This document shows positions 40,545 to 50,557 of a stretch of 64,000 bases of DNA, one piece after another. Location: the NCBI RefSeq assembly GCF_002237365.1, contig NZ_NMUO01000002.1:53322-117321 (forward strand). Reading direction: 5' to 3'. A model generated the notes under the pieces. It was not told the DNA's origin and did not search any database. It saw only the letters and a list, made by a program, of their open reading frames with translations. Position 1 is the first letter of the stretch. Each line of letters opens with the position of its first letter. This DNA is from Zobellella denitrificans. GTDB taxonomy: Bacteria; Pseudomonadota; Gammaproteobacteria; Enterobacterales; Aeromonadaceae. The position numbers and the translations under genes were made by a program.

Positions 40545-41492
40545 TCAGGATAGTCGTTTTTCGATGGCGTCCATCAGCATGCCGGTAATATTGACCGGGA
40601 AGGCGGCTTCGATCTCGCGCACACAGGTCGGGCTGGTGACGTTCACCTCGGTCAGCTTGTCACCGATGATGTCGAGGCCGACGAAGATCAGGCCCTTGGC
40701 CTTGAGCACCGGGCCCAGGGCCTCGGCGATACGCCGGTCGCTGTCGCTCAGGGGACGGGCCTCGCCCCGGCCGCCGGCGGCCAGGTTGCCGCGGGTTTCG
40801 CCGCCCTGGGGAATACGGGCCAGGCAGTAGGGCACCGGCTCGCCGTCCACCACCAGCACCCGCTTGTCGCCGTCCTTGATGGCGGGCAGGTAGCTCTGCA
40901 CCATGCAGTAACGCTGGCCGTGTTCGGTCAGGGTCTCGATGATGACGCCGAGGTTGGGATCGTCCTCCTTCACCCGGAAGATGGAGGCGCCGCCCATGCC
41001 GTCCAGCGGCTTGAGGATAATGTCCTTGTGCTCGGCGTGGAAGGCGCGGATGTCGCCGGCCTTGCGGGTGACCAGGGTGCTGGGGGTGTGCTCGGCAAAC
41101 CAGGCGGTATAGAGCTTCTCGTTGGCGTCGCGCAGGCTCTGGGGCTTGTTGACGATCAGCACGCCTTCGCCTTCGGCCCGTTCCAGCAGGTAGGTGGCGT
41201 AGATATATTCGGTGTCAAAGGGGGGATCCTTGCGCATCAGGATCACATCCAGGCTGTGCAGGGGGCGGAGTTCGGGCTCGGCCAGGGCGAACCACTGCCG
41301 GGCGTCCTCCTTCACCGACAACCGGGCCATGTTGCCGAACGCCTCGCCGTCGCGCAGGCTGAGATCGCTCATCTCCATGTACCAGAGTTCATAGCCCCGG
41401 CGCTGGGCTTCCAGCAGCATGGCGAAACTGGTGTCTTTTTTGATGTTGATGGACTGGATGGGGTCCATCACTATTCCCAACTTGATGGTCAT
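40545..41492 (-). CDS. gshB: Glutathione synthetase
   Basis: Ligates gamma-glutamylcysteine and glycine. 315 residues from ATG 41492 ([22 protein letters not shown]), the family's conserved start. ATP-grasp body with [71 protein letters not shown] loop and [14 protein letters not shown]. Overlaps rsmE by 4 bases. Confidence 0.97.
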   Translation of the reverse strand: MTIKLGIVMDPIQSINIKKDTSFAMLLEAQRRGYELWYMEMSDLSLRDGEAFGNMARLSVKEDARQWFALAEPELRPLHSLDVILMRKDPPFDTEYIYATYLLERAEGEGVLIVNKPQSLRDANEKLYTAWFAEHTPSTLVTRKAGDIRAFHAEHKDIILKPLDGMGGASIFRVKEDDPNLGVIIETLTEHGQRYCMVQSYLPAIKDGDKRVLVVDGEPVPYCLARIPQGGETRGNLAAGGRGEARPLSDSDRRIAEALGPVLKAKGLIFVGLDIIGDKLTEVNVTSPTCVREIEAAFPVNITGMLMDAIEKRLS

Positions 41493-42220
41493 GCGAGATC
41501 TCCAAAACGGCATTGCAGGGCGGTGATGGCGGTCAGGGCCGCGGTTTCGGTGCGCAGTACCCGGGGGCCGAGCAGGATATCGACGAAGCCCCGGGCGCGG
41601 GCCTGCTCGATTTCCTCGTCGGAAAGCCCGCCTTCGGGGCCTACCAGCAGCCTAACGCCACTGTCCGGCGACGGCAAGGTGTTGACGCTGTGGTGGGCGC
41701 GCGGATGCAGGTTGAGCTTGAGTTCGGTGGTTTCTTCCGCCAGCCAGTGCGAAAGATCCATGGCCGGGCGGATCTTGGGGATGCGGTTGCGCCCGCACTG
41801 CTCGCAGGCGGCGATGGCGATCTTCTGCCACTGCTGGAGCTTCTTGTCGAGCCGCTCGCCGCCGAGTTTGACGCCGCAGCGGCTGGAAAACAGCGGGGTG
41901 ATGACGTTGACCCCCAGCTCCACCGACTTCTGGATGGTAAATTCCATCTTCTCGCCCCGGCTGATCACCTGGCCCAGATGGAAATACAACGGCGATTCGG
42001 CCTCGGTGGCGTCGAAGTCGCCCAGCCGTACCCGCACCGATTTCTTGTCGGCGCTCAGGATCTCGGCGGGATACTGGCCGCCTGCGCCGTTGAACAGTAC
42101 CAGCGCCTGGCCCGGCTGCATTCGCAGCACCCGGCCCACGTGGTTGGCGCCGTCCTCCGAGAGTGACAGCTCGAGTCCGGGCCCGAGCGGGCCGGGCTCA
42201 TGGATTCGGGGTATACGCAT
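41489..42220 (-). CDS. rsmE: 16S rRNA m3U1498 methyltransferase
   Basis: 243-residue SPOUT methyltransferase. N-terminal PUA-like region ([19 protein letters not shown]) and trefoil-knot signature [21 protein letters not shown] followed by [17 protein letters not shown]. Sits between gshB and endA as in E. coli. Its 5' end overlaps endA by 23 bases. Confidence 0.96.
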   Translation of the reverse strand: MRIPRIHEPGPLGPGLELSLSEDGANHVGRVLRMQPGQALVLFNGAGGQYPAEILSADKKSVRVRLGDFDATEAESPLYFHLGQVISRGEKMEFTIQKSVELGVNVITPLFSSRCGVKLGGERLDKKLQQWQKIAIAACEQCGRNRIPKIRPAMDLSHWLAEETTELKLNLHPRAHHSVNTLPSPDSGVRLLVGPEGGLSDEEIEQARARGFVDILLGPRVLRTETAALTAITALQCRFGDLA

Positions 42221-42902
42221 AGTGTTCGCACTGCTCCTTCACAAAGGGGTTGCGGTTGCCCTGTACCTCATTGATGCGGTGATCCCGCTCGCATTCCCAG
42301 TCGCTGGCCGGATACTGGCGGTTCCAGGCCTCGAACAGCCGCAACTGCTGCTTGGCGATACCGAGCCGGTACTGCTGCTGCATATAGAGGTAGGTGCGGG
42401 CGATGGCGCCCCGGGTTTCTGCCGGCGGCTGGGCCCGACGACCCTTGAAGTCTACCAGCATCCGGCACTGGCCGTATTGATCCGGCCGGCCGTTCCACTC
42501 GGAAAAGCGGTAATTGGAGCGATCGCCGTTGACCTCGCCGATGGCCGGTACCAGGTTGTGCAGATCGCCTTCCATGCGGTTGAACAGCTCGTCGCTGCGG
42601 GTGCAGTTCTTGCGGCCGCCGCTTTGCCAGCACTGGCGCTGATGGCCGAACTCCCAGGCCGGCACTATGTGCTCCCACTCGATGCGGCTGGCCCGTACCT
42701 GCTGCTTGCGCACCTGGTAACCGCAGCCGTCCAGCTCCGGCACCAGCTTCTTGCCTTCCCGTTTGATTTCGCAGCCGCAGTAGAAGGACACGGGATGTTG
42801 TTCATAAATCCGGGTGGCCACCCGTTTGGCCTGGCTGAAAGACAAAGCGTCGGCATAAGCCAGCCAGGAGCTCAGGCCCAGTAACAGAATAAGATAGCGC
42901 AC
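42198..42902 (-). CDS. endA: Periplasmic endonuclease I (EndA/Dns)
   Basis: Secreted non-specific DNase. 234 residues with signal peptide [19 protein letters not shown]. His-Me finger nuclease motif [14 protein letters not shown], then [20 protein letters not shown], with multiple cysteines for disulphides (CGC, CW, CTR). Typical neighbour of rsmE. Confidence 0.95.
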   Translation of the reverse strand: MRYLILLLGLSSWLAYADALSFSQAKRVATRIYEQHPVSFYCGCEIKREGKKLVPELDGCGYQVRKQQVRASRIEWEHIVPAWEFGHQRQCWQSGGRKNCTRSDELFNRMEGDLHNLVPAIGEVNGDRSNYRFSEWNGRPDQYGQCRMLVDFKGRRAQPPAETRGAIARTYLYMQQQYRLGIAKQQLRLFEAWNRQYPASDWECERDHRINEVQGNRNPFVKEQCEHYAYTPNP

Positions 42903-43017
42903 GACTCGTTATTGTTTGGTTAGGTAACAGCGGGGCAAGCTTATCACTCGGGACGGGGCAGGGGAAAGAGCGGCCTGTGCCGCACGCCGGGGCGGGTCTC
43001 CCGGCGTGCGGCGTGGT

Positions 43018-43488
43018 TCACACCAGCTTCAGCATGGCTTCGGCGGAAGACACCTCGAACTTGCCCGGGGCTTCCACCTGCAGGGCGGTGACCACCCCGT
43101 CTTCGGCCAGCAGGGCGAAGCGCTGGGCGCGCAGGCCGCCGAAGTCGCCGGTGTCCTTGTCGAGCCCCAGGGCCAGGGTGAAGTGGCCGGCGCCGTCGGC
43201 CAGCATGGTGATGGCCTCGGCATTCTGGGCCTGCTGCCAGGCGCGCATCACGAAAGCGTCGTTGACCGACAGGCAGTACAGCTCGACGCCTTTCTGCCTG
43301 AACTGGTCGGCCAGCACTACGAAGCCGGGCAGATGGGCCTGGGAGCAGGTGGGTGTGAAGGCGCCGGGCACGGCGAAGATCACCACCTTTTTGCCGCCGA
43401 ACAGTTCGGCGCTGGTGGCGGTGTGTTTGCCGGCCTCGGTGATAAAGGTGAATTCCTGCTCGGGCAGGCGGTCGCCAATCTGGATCAT
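43018..43488 (-). CDS. Peroxiredoxin, Prx5/AhpE-like
   Basis: 156 residues from ATG 43488. Prx motif PGAFTPTCSQAHLPGF with the peroxidatic Cys; no classic C-terminal resolving Cys is evident, as in 1-Cys Prx5-type enzymes. Similar to peroxiredoxins of proteobacteria that use glutathione/glutaredoxin. The start overlaps the sprT stop by 4 bases, so the pair is co-translated. Confidence 0.9.
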   Translation of the reverse strand: MIQIGDRLPEQEFTFITEAGKHTATSAELFGGKKVVIFAVPGAFTPTCSQAHLPGFVVLADQFRQKGVELYCLSVNDAFVMRAWQQAQNAEAITMLADGAGHFTLALGLDKDTGDFGGLRAQRFALLAEDGVVTALQVEAPGKFEVSSAEAMLKLV

Positions 43489-43997
43489 GGGTTTTTCCTT
43501 CTGGTGGGGAGATGGGGTTTGAGCAACTGGCCGCAGTGCATGCACAGGTAACGCTGTTTGCCGCGCCGGATGCTGTTGTGGCGGCGCAGGCTCAGCTGGT
43601 GCAGACGACAGCCGCAGTCGTAAGGGAAGGTGGGGGCCACCTTGGCGGTATTCAAGCGGTGGCGGGTCCTCGGTTCGAGCCCGAAGACATCGCGCATCAC
43701 GGCTTGCCACTCGGCGCCATGGGGGCGGACCTTGCCGAAGCGGTGAAACACCACCAGGTGGGCCACTTCGTGGGGCACGATTTCGGTGAGGAAATCGACG
43801 GCGTTGTCGGCCAGCAGCACCGGGTTGAAGCGCAGCTCCCCGCGTTCCAGCCAGGCGGAGCCGGCGATGCGGCCGCGTTGATCGAAGCGCACCCGGGGCG
43901 CGGGAAAATCCTGTCCCAGCCGCTGCCCGGCCAGGGCCAGGCACTGGTCGACTCTGTCCCTCACCTGCTGGCACAGGGTGTCACTGGGTTGGCTCAT
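43485..43997 (-). CDS. sprT: SprT-family zinc metalloprotein
   Basis: 170 residues from ATG 43997 (MSQPSDTLCQQVRDRVDQC). HEVAH zinc motif in IVPHEVAHLVVFHRFG, preceded by LRFNPVLLADN, and a C-terminal zinc ribbon YDCGCRLHQLSLRRHN ... YLCMHCGQLL. The bacterial function is uncertain (SprT-like). Downstream of metK on the same strand, separated by a repeat element. Confidence 0.93.
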   Translation of the reverse strand: MSQPSDTLCQQVRDRVDQCLALAGQRLGQDFPAPRVRFDQRGRIAGSAWLERGELRFNPVLLADNAVDFLTEIVPHEVAHLVVFHRFGKVRPHGAEWQAVMRDVFGLEPRTRHRLNTAKVAPTFPYDCGCRLHQLSLRRHNSIRRGKQRYLCMHCGQLLKPHLPTRRKNP

Positions 43998-44088
43998 GGC
44001 GATGGAAACACGCAAGACGTTAGCCGATAAGTGTCCCTTGGACCACTTGGCTCAAAACTGACAGACGGCTGCTCATAAGGATAAGCAA

Positions 44089-44110
44089 AGGGGAAGCCTG
44101 CGCTTCCCCT
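44089..44110. repeat. 22-bp palindromic hairpin, copy 1
   Basis: AGGGGAAGC, 4-base loop CTGC, GCTTCCCCT: a perfect 9-bp stem. On the minus strand it is followed by TTTGCTT, so it may terminate the metK-side transcript. An identical copy is at 44395-44416; the two bracket a repeat module. Confidence 0.85.
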
Positions 44111-44129
44111 CCGCTTGATGACAACGTTG

Positions 44130-44345
44130 TCTGCTTCACAGGGATGAGTCGGCCAAAGGGCCAACTCCGCCGACACGCTGCAAGAGATGACACTCGCCGT
44201 TTCAGCCTGCTGCGAACATTCACTGGATGTTCGGTCAGGCCGAAACCGCTCGTCACGGCGAGACAAGCTCACCCCATGTAGGCTCGCACCTGCCATCCCT
44301 GGCAGGTGACGGTCGGCGGAGCCGCTCCCTTTGACCGCCTGTTTT
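44130..44345. repeat. Structured intergenic repeat (single-module relative of the MITE)
   Basis: Holds the left hairpin module found in the MITE-like elements (CTCCGCCGAC ... GTCGGCGGAG with CACCTGCCA/TGGCAGGTG inside) plus a roughly 100-base insertion shared with 60495-60848. The insertion is itself a nested hairpin (CTCGCCG/CGGCGAG outer, CGAACAT/ATGTTCG inner). The terminal inverted repeats of the full MITE are absent. No coding potential; it fills the 426-base gap between sprT and metK. Confidence 0.8.
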
Positions 44346-44394
44346 GGCATGGGTGTTGCCTTCTGAATAAGCCCGAAGCTTTGTCAGCAGTCGG

Positions 44395-44416
44395 AGGGGA
44401 AGCCTGCGCTTCCCCT
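44395..44416. repeat. 22-bp palindromic hairpin, copy 2
   Basis: Identical to 44089-44110. It starts 8 bases past the metK stop (minus strand) and no T tract follows it on that strand. Confidence 0.85.
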
Positions 44417-44423
44417 CGGGTGG

Positions 44424-45581
44424 TTATTTGAGGCCGGCGGCGTCGCGCAGCAGCTCGGCCTTGTCGGTGGCTTCCCAGGGGAACTCCTCCCGACCGAAGT
44501 GGCCGTAGGCGGCGGTGGCCTGGTAGATGGGCCGGTTCAGATCCAGCATCTGGATCAGGCCATAGGGGCGCAGATCGAAGTGCTCGCGCACCAGGGCGTC
44601 GATAAGCTCCTCGGCCACTTTGCCGGTGCCGAAGGTTTCCACGCTGATGGAGGTGGGCTCGGCCACGCCGATGGCGTAGGACACCTGGATCTCGCAGCGA
44701 TCGGCCAGGCCGGCGGCGACGATGTTCTTGGCCACGTAGCGGGCGGCGTAGGCGGCGGAGCGGTCCACCTTGGACGGATCCTTGCCGGAGAAGGCACCGC
44801 CGCCGTGGCGGGCCATGCCGCCGTAGGTGTCGACGATGATCTTGCGCCCGGTCAGGCCGCAGTCGCCCATGGGGCCGCCGATGATGAACTGGCCGGTGGG
44901 GTTGATGAAGTACTTGGTCTTGCTGGTCAGCCACTCGGCGGGCAGTACCGGCTTGATGATCAGCTCCATCACCGCTTCGCGCAGGGTGGCCTGGTCGATG
45001 TCGGGGCCGTGCTGGGTGGACAGCACCACGGCGTCGATGGCCACCGGCTTGCCGTCTTCATAGACGAAGGTCACCTGGGACTTGGCGTCCGGGCGCAGCC
45101 AGGGCAGCTCCTTGGCCTTGCGCACATGGGCCTGGCGCTTGACCAGGCGGTGGGCGTAGGTGATGGGGGCGGGCATCAGCACTTCGGTTTCGTTGGAGGC
45201 GTAGCCGAACATCAGGCCCTGGTCACCGGCCCCCTGGGCGTAAGGGTCGTCCCCTTCCCGATCCACGCCCATGGCGATATCCGGGGACTGCTTGCCGATG
45301 GCGTTGAGCACGGCGCAGCTGTCACCGTCGAAGCCCATGTCGGAGCTGGTGTAGCCGATATCGCGCACGGTGCGGCGGGCCAGCTCTTCGATGTCGACCC
45401 AGGCGCTGGTGGAGATTTCGCCACCCACGATCACCATGCCGGTCTTGACGTAGGTTTCGCAGGCGACCCGCGCCTTGGGATCCTGCTTGATGATGGCGTC
45501 GAGCACCGCATCGGAGATCTGGTCGGCAATCTTGTCCGGATGACCTTCGGATACGGACTCGGAGGTAAACAGTCTGGCCAT
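44424..45581 (-). CDS. metK: S-adenosylmethionine synthase
   Basis: Makes SAM from methionine and ATP. 385 residues. [56 protein letters not shown], the P-loop-like [15 protein letters not shown] and [23 protein letters not shown]. Diverges from tkt. The 228-base gap has an inverted repeat ATACCGC/GCGGTAT (45625-45645) of unknown role. Confidence 0.98.
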   Translation of the reverse strand: MARLFTSESVSEGHPDKIADQISDAVLDAIIKQDPKARVACETYVKTGMVIVGGEISTSAWVDIEELARRTVRDIGYTSSDMGFDGDSCAVLNAIGKQSPDIAMGVDREGDDPYAQGAGDQGLMFGYASNETEVLMPAPITYAHRLVKRQAHVRKAKELPWLRPDAKSQVTFVYEDGKPVAIDAVVLSTQHGPDIDQATLREAVMELIIKPVLPAEWLTSKTKYFINPTGQFIIGGPMGDCGLTGRKIIVDTYGGMARHGGGAFSGKDPSKVDRSAAYAARYVAKNIVAAGLADRCEIQVSYAIGVAEPTSISVETFGTGKVAEELIDALVREHFDLRPYGLIQMLDLNRPIYQATAAYGHFGREEFPWEATDKAELLRDAAGLK

Positions 45582-45624
45582 TATGCTTCGGTTCCTAAAC
45601 TTGAATTAATCTGTCGCTGTCATG

Positions 45625-45645
45625 ATACCGCCAACATAGCGGTAT
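45625..45645. promoter_or_regulatory. Inverted repeat in the metK-tkt divergent region
   Basis: ATACCGC, 7 bases, GCGGTAT. The ATACCGCC half recurs at 45761-45768 on the tkt side. It does not fit the MetJ box (AGACGTCT). Could be an operator or a leader hairpin for metK. Confidence 0.35.
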
Positions 45646-45809
45646 TAACATCTGGATGGCTATTCTAGTGAGGCGCCTTGCCGATTGCCAGCAAAATGTG
45701 CCGGGGCGGGCCACCCCGGCGGGGGAGAATAATTTGCGCCCTCCGGCAGTCTTTGGGACAATACCGCCGTCTATTTAACCCTACATGTAAATGTTCTCAG
45801 GAGATGTCG

Positions 45810-47807
45810 ATGCCTTCTCGTCAAGTGCTGGCCAATGCCGTGCGCGCATTGAGTATGGATGCGGTGCAGAAAGCCAATTCCGGCCACCCCGGAGCCCCCA
45901 TGGGCATGGCGGATATCGCCGAGGTGTTGTGGCGTGATTACTTGCAGCACAACCCCGCCAACCCCAACTGGGCCGACCGCGACCGTTTCATCCTGTCCAA
46001 CGGCCACGGCTCCATGCTGCTGTACTCCCTGCTGCACCTGACCGGTTACGAGCTGTCCATCGACGATCTCAAGCAGTTCCGCCAGCTGCACTCCAAGACC
46101 CCGGGCCACCCCGAGTACGGCTATGCGCCGGGCGTGGAAACCACCACCGGCCCTCTGGGCCAGGGCATCACCAACGCCGTGGGCATGGCCATCGCCGAGA
46201 AGGCCCTGGCCGCCCAGTTCAACCGCCCCGGCCATGAGGTGGTGGACCACTACACCTACTGCTTCCTGGGCGACGGCTGCCTGATGGAAGGCATCTCCCA
46301 CGAAGCCTGCTCCCTGGCCGGCACCCTGGGGCTGGGCAAGCTTATCGCCTTCTGGGACGACAACGGCATCTCCATCGACGGTCACGTCGACGGCTGGTTC
46401 AGCGACGACACGCCCAAACGCTTCGAAGCTTACGGCTGGCAGGTGATCGCCAATGTCGACGGCCATGACAGCGCCGCCGTGGCCGCCGCCATCGACGCCG
46501 CCCGTGCGGATACTTCCCGCCCGACCCTGATCTGCTGCAAGACCGTGATCGGTTTCGGCTCTCCCAACAAGGCCGGCAGCCACGACTGCCACGGCGCGCC
46601 CCTGGGTGACGCCGAGATCGCCGCCACCCGCGAGCAACTGGGCTGGAGCCACGCCCCCTTCGAGATCCCCGCCGACGTTTACGGCGAGTGGGACGCCAAG
46701 GCCAAGGGCCAGGCTGCCGAAGCCGCCTGGAACGAAAGATTCGCCGCCTACGCCGCCGCCCATCCGGCATTGGCCACCGAACTCAAGCGTCGCCTGAGCG
46801 GTGAACTGCCCGCCGACTGGGCCGCCCAGAGCGCCGACTTCATCAAGACCCTGCAGGCCAACCCGGCCAAGATCGCCACCCGCAAGGCCTCCCAGAACGC
46901 CCTGGACGCCTACGGCGCCATCCTGCCCGAACTGCTCGGCGGCAGCGCCGACCTGGCGCCTTCCAACCTGACCATGCACAAGGGCTCCCAACCGATCAGC
47001 GCCGAAGACGCCAGCGGCAACTACCTGCACTACGGGGTGCGCGAGTTCGGCATGAGCGCCATCATGAACGGCATCGCCCTGCACGGCGGCTTCGTGCCCT
47101 ACGGCGGTACCTTCCTGATGTTCGTGGAATACGCCCGCAACGCGGTGCGCATGGCGGCCCTGATGAAGCAGCGCTCCATCTTCGTCTACACCCACGACAG
47201 CATCGGCCTGGGCGAAGACGGCCCCACCCACCAGCCGGTGGAGCAGATCGCCTCCCTGCGCCTGACCCCCAACATGAGCACCTGGCGCCCCTGCGACCAG
47301 GTCGAGTCCGCCGTGGCCTGGAAACACGCCATCGAGCGCAAGGACGGTCCGACCTCTCTTATCTTCTCCCGCCAGAACCTGGGACAGATGGAGCGCACCG
47401 AGGCCCAGTTGGCCGACGTGGCCAAGGGCGGCTATGTACTGAAGGACTGCGCCGGCACTCCCGAGCTCATCATCATCGCCACCGGCTCCGAAGTGGAGCT
47501 GGCGGTGGCCGCCTGTGAGCAGTTGAGCGCCGAAGGCCGCGCGGTGCGGGTGGTGTCCCTGCCCTGTACCGATGTGTTCGACGCCCAGTCCGCCGACTAC
47601 AAGGAAAGCGTGCTGCCCGCCGCCGTCACCAAGCGCCTGGCGGTGGAAGCCGGCATCGCCGACTACTGGTACAAGTACGTGGGCTTCGGTGGCGACATCA
47701 TCGGTATGCACAGCTTCGGTGAATCGGCCCCGGCCGGCGATCTGTTCAAGCTGTTCGGCTTTACTGTCGACAACGTGGTGGAAAAGGCCAAGGCCCTGCT
47801 GGCCTGA
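45810..47807 (+). CDS. tkt: Transketolase
   Basis: Thiamine-diphosphate enzyme of the pentose phosphate pathway. 665 residues from ATG 45810; AGGAG at 45799-45803 is 6 bases upstream, which excludes the ATG at 45804. [34 protein letters not shown], the ThDP motif [13 protein letters not shown] with the later NN-like segment, [19 protein letters not shown] and [19 protein letters not shown]. Length matches E. coli TktA/TktB. Confidence 0.97.
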   Translation: MPSRQVLANAVRALSMDAVQKANSGHPGAPMGMADIAEVLWRDYLQHNPANPNWADRDRFILSNGHGSMLLYSLLHLTGYELSIDDLKQFRQLHSKTPGHPEYGYAPGVETTTGPLGQGITNAVGMAIAEKALAAQFNRPGHEVVDHYTYCFLGDGCLMEGISHEACSLAGTLGLGKLIAFWDDNGISIDGHVDGWFSDDTPKRFEAYGWQVIANVDGHDSAAVAAAIDAARADTSRPTLICCKTVIGFGSPNKAGSHDCHGAPLGDAEIAATREQLGWSHAPFEIPADVYGEWDAKAKGQAAEAAWNERFAAYAAAHPALATELKRRLSGELPADWAAQSADFIKTLQANPAKIATRKASQNALDAYGAILPELLGGSADLAPSNLTMHKGSQPISAEDASGNYLHYGVREFGMSAIMNGIALHGGFVPYGGTFLMFVEYARNAVRMAALMKQRSIFVYTHDSIGLGEDGPTHQPVEQIASLRLTPNMSTWRPCDQVESAVAWKHAIERKDGPTSLIFSRQNLGQMERTEAQLADVAKGGYVLKDCAGTPELIIIATGSEVELAVAACEQLSAEGRAVRVVSLPCTDVFDAQSADYKESVLPAAVTKRLAVEAGIADYWYKYVGFGGDIIGMHSFGESAPAGDLFKLFGFTVDNVVEKAKALLA

Positions 47808-47827
47808 GCCTTCCCCCATCCCGTAAG

Positions 47828-47854
47828 AAACCGGCTGCTGCAGCCGGTTTTTTT
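47828..47854 (+). terminator. Rho-independent terminator after tkt
   Basis: AAACCGGCTG, CTG loop, CAGCCGGTTTTTTT, 21 bases past the tkt stop. Confidence 0.92.
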
Positions 47855-47943
47855 ATGCCCGGGATCCGGCCTGCTAAATAATGTTTCCGACTACCAGATC
47901 GCTATCGGCAGCGAGCGGACGGTGGCCGGTCGCTGTCGCACCA

Positions 47944-49281
47944 TTAGGATGAGTTGTTTAGAGGAAAGAGGCAGCGAAAGCGGCTGCCCTGCGTGCCGGA
48001 CTCGACCTCGATGCGGGCCTGGTGGCCGTCGAGAATCGCCTTGACCAGGGCCAGCCCGAGGCCGTGGCCCGGGCTGTGGCGGCCGCGGTCGGCCCGGTAC
48101 AGGCGTTCGAAGATATGGGGCAGGTCGACCGGATCGATACCCATCCCCGAGTCTTCGACCACCACCGCTATCTGGGTGTCGAACCGTGCGGCCCGGATCC
48201 GGACCCGGCCGCCGGGCGGGGTGTACTTGACGGCGTTGTCGAGCAGGTTGGCGAAGGCCTGGCGCAGGGCCTGGGCGTCGCCCTGCAGCCACAGCGCCGG
48301 CGCCAGCTCGGTGTCGAGGTGCAGGCCCTTGTCCTCGGCGGCCAGTTCGTACAGCTCGCTCACCTCCCGCAGCAGTGCACCCAGCTCGCAGCGCTGGCGG
48401 CGGGCGGGATCCAGGCCCTGCTCGGCGGCGGTGATCGCCAGCAGATAACCGAGCAGGGCCTCCATGCGCTGGTTTTCCTCGGCGCAGTCGAGCAGGCTTT
48501 CACGCCAATGGGCCGGATCCGGACTGGCCAGGGCCTGCTCCAGGCTCAGGCGCTGGCGGGTGAGGGGGGTGCGCAGATCGTGGGCGGCGCTGTCCAGGGC
48601 GTGGCGCAGGCCGCTGACCAGGCGGTGGATACGGGCCATCTGCTGGTTGAACAGCAGGGTCAACTGGCCCAGCTCGGTGCTGGGCGAGGCGGTCGCGGGT
48701 ACCTGCTGCTCCAGGCCGTCCCGTTGCAGGCCGGCCACCCGCTGGATCAGCGCCCGTATCGGGCGCAGGGTGCGCCGGGTGAGCCAGGCCACCAGCAGCA
48801 GGCTGCACAGCAGCATGGGCAGCATCAGCTGCAGCATGGTCTGCCGGTAGCGGGCCAGATCCTGGTGCCGGGGCTGTGCCGCCAGCGCCACCTGCAACCG
48901 GTATCCCTGCCACCGGTACCCCTGGCTCCAGCTGTCGTCGGCGAGCCGTCCGTCACCGGCCGAAGGCAGCGCCGGACCGGCGCTGAACAGCAAGTGCCCG
49001 TCCGGGGCGCGGTAGCGCACCCGGTAGTGGCTGAGTTCGAGAAAGTCCCGGTCCCGTTGCAGCACGTGCACCAGCTTGTCGGGACCGGCATCCAGGCCGA
49101 CGCGCTGGTAGTTGTCGAGCAGGGTGGCGACCAGTTGCCGGTCCTTTTCCAGCAACCGCTTGCCGAGCAGATGATCGCCGGCCAGCAACAGGCCGCCGGT
49201 GACCAGGGTCATCAGCAGCAGGTACCAGAGGGTGAGGATGCGCCCGGTGGCAAAGCGGGGCTCAATCGGTGCGCAGGACAT
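47944..49281 (-). CDS. Sensor histidine kinase (partner of the HbpS-linked regulator)
   Basis: 445 residues. TM1 about 18-38 (LTLWYLLLMTLVTGGLLLAG), a periplasmic region of about 120 residues, TM2 near 160-180 (LPMLLCSLLLVAWL), HAMP, HisKA with DSAAHDLRTPLTRQRLSLE, HATPase with FANLLDNAVKYTPPGG, DSGMGIDPVDLP and GHGLGLALVKAI. The start overlaps the regulator by 20 bases. The divergent HbpS/GlcG-like gene suggests heme, redox or small-acid sensing; inference only. Confidence 0.9.
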   Translation of the reverse strand: MSCAPIEPRFATGRILTLWYLLLMTLVTGGLLLAGDHLLGKRLLEKDRQLVATLLDNYQRVGLDAGPDKLVHVLQRDRDFLELSHYRVRYRAPDGHLLFSAGPALPSAGDGRLADDSWSQGYRWQGYRLQVALAAQPRHQDLARYRQTMLQLMLPMLLCSLLLVAWLTRRTLRPIRALIQRVAGLQRDGLEQQVPATASPSTELGQLTLLFNQQMARIHRLVSGLRHALDSAAHDLRTPLTRQRLSLEQALASPDPAHWRESLLDCAEENQRMEALLGYLLAITAAEQGLDPARRQRCELGALLREVSELYELAAEDKGLHLDTELAPALWLQGDAQALRQAFANLLDNAVKYTPPGGRVRIRAARFDTQIAVVVEDSGMGIDPVDLPHIFERLYRADRGRHSPGHGLGLALVKAILDGHQARIEVESGTQGSRFRCLFPLNNSS

Positions 49282-49936
49282 AGCCGATGCCTCTCAGGGT
49301 GTGCAGCAGTTTCTGCGGCCTGTCCTTGTCTATCTTGTTGCGCAGCCGGCACACCAGCACGTCCACCACATTGGTCTGGGGATCGAAGCGGTAATCCCAG
49401 ACCCGCTCCAGGATCTGGGTGCGGGACAGCACCCGACCCTGGTGGCGCAGCAGCAGTTCGAGCAGCACCAGTTCGCGGGGTTGCAGCGCCAGTTTCTGCT
49501 CGCCGCGCCAGGCCTGCTTGCGCAGCGGATCCAGCCGCAGATCCGCCAGTTGCAACAGGGTGTCGGCCGGTGCCGGCTGGCGCCGGCGCAGCAGGGCCTC
49601 CAGCCGGGCCAGCAGTTCGCTGAAGGCGAACGGCTTGGTCAGGTAGTCGTCGCCGCCGAGGCGCAGGCCCTGCACCCTGTCGTCGATCGAGCGCCGGGCG
49701 CTCAGCAGCAGGATGGGAAAATCGACGCCCTGGCCGCGCCATTCCCGCACCAGGCTGAGGCCGTCCCGGCCCGGCAGCATGATGTCGACGATGGCCACAT
49801 CGGGCGCCTGCTCCAGGGCCCGGCCGGCGGCGTCTTCCGCCCGGCTGCAATGATGCACCCGGTAACCCTGCTCGGTGAGGCCCCGGTCGAGGAAGGCGGC
49901 AATTTTATGGTCGTCTTCGACCAGCAGCAGTTCCAT
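49262..49936 (-). CDS. OmpR-family response regulator (HbpS-linked)
   Basis: 224 residues from ATG 49936 (MELLLVEDDHKIAAFLDRG). Receiver with D8/D9, phosphoacceptor D51 (IVDIMLPGRDG), LLLSARRSIDDRVQGLRLGGDDYLTKPF, and a winged-helix domain ending VDVLVCRLRNKIDKDRPQKLLHTLRGIGYVLR. First gene of a two-gene operon with the kinase. 150-base divergent spacer to the HbpS-like gene contains 11-bp direct repeats. Confidence 0.92.
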   Translation of the reverse strand: MELLLVEDDHKIAAFLDRGLTEQGYRVHHCSRAEDAAGRALEQAPDVAIVDIMLPGRDGLSLVREWRGQGVDFPILLLSARRSIDDRVQGLRLGGDDYLTKPFAFSELLARLEALLRRRQPAPADTLLQLADLRLDPLRKQAWRGEQKLALQPRELVLLELLLRHQGRVLSRTQILERVWDYRFDPQTNVVDVLVCRLRNKIDKDRPQKLLHTLRGIGYVLRTD

Positions 49937-49990
49937 GTGTTCCGCTCCGAGGGAATGAGAAAGGCTGCCATTGTAGCGCCGCGACCGCTG

Positions 49991-50056
49991 CTTGCCGCCA
50001 ACCTTTCCAACTTGTAATGCGGCGGCAAGGTGGCGGCAAGCGAGGGGGGCTATAGT
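49991..50056. promoter_or_regulatory. Operator in the divergent two-component/HbpS-like region
   Basis: GGCGGCAAG at 50021-50029 and 50032-50040 is a direct repeat with an 11-base period, the usual arrangement for an OmpR-family dimer. An inverted copy CTTGCCGCC lies at 49991-49999. TATAGT (50051-50056) is a -10 for the HbpS-like gene. The -35 position falls on the second repeat and is non-consensus, so activation by the adjacent regulator is plausible. Confidence 0.6.
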
Positions 50057-50086
50057 CGGCTCCTCATTCACAGCGGAGAACGAACG

Positions 50087-50557
50087 ATGAAAAAATACCT
50101 TGCCCTGCTGGCCCTGGCCGGCCTTGGCGCCCAGGCGCAAACCCTGGACACCGCCGTGCTCGACACCGACACCGCCCAGCAGCTGGTGACCGCCGGCCTG
50201 AACCAGTGCGCCAAGGACGGCTACCACGTCACGGTGGCGGTGGTGGATCGCTCGGGCGTGCTCAAGGCACTGGCGCGCCACGAACAGGCCGGTCCCCACA
50301 CGGTGGAAAGCGCGCGCAAAAAGGCCTTTACCGCCGCTTCCATGGGGGGGGTGACCGCCGAGCTGGCCAACAACATCGCCGACAAGCCGGCGCTGTTCGG
50401 CCTGCGCGAGATGCATCCGGACCTGCTGATCCTGGGCGGCGGCGTGCCGGTGCGGGTGAAGGAGCAACTGGTGGGCGGCATCGGCATCGGCGGGGCGCCC
50501 GGCGGCCACCTGGACCAGGCCTGTGCCGAGGCCGCGCTCAACGCCGTACTGAACTAG
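50087..50557 (+). CDS. Secreted HbpS/GlcG-family (heme-binding-like) protein
   Basis: 156 residues from ATG 50087; a signal peptide (MKKYLALLALAGLGAQA) precedes the mature domain. Family pattern: HVTVAVVDRSGVLKALARHEQAGPHTVESARKKAFTAAS, then LLILGGGVPVRVKEQLVGGIGIGGAPGGHLDQACAEAAL. In Streptomyces, HbpS is an extracellular heme-responsive modulator of the SenS kinase. Here a secreted homologue faces a two-component system. The 3' end overlaps the convergent EAL gene by 20 bases. Confidence 0.88.
   Translation: MKKYLALLALAGLGAQAQTLDTAVLDTDTAQQLVTAGLNQCAKDGYHVTVAVVDRSGVLKALARHEQAGPHTVESARKKAFTAASMGGVTAELANNIADKPALFGLREMHPDLLILGGGVPVRVKEQLVGGIGIGGAPGGHLDQACAEAALNAVLN

Noticed and set aside
45582..45809. 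MetJ boxes upstream of metK
   Set aside because: No tandem AGACGTCT-like octamers found; only a loose AGATGT.
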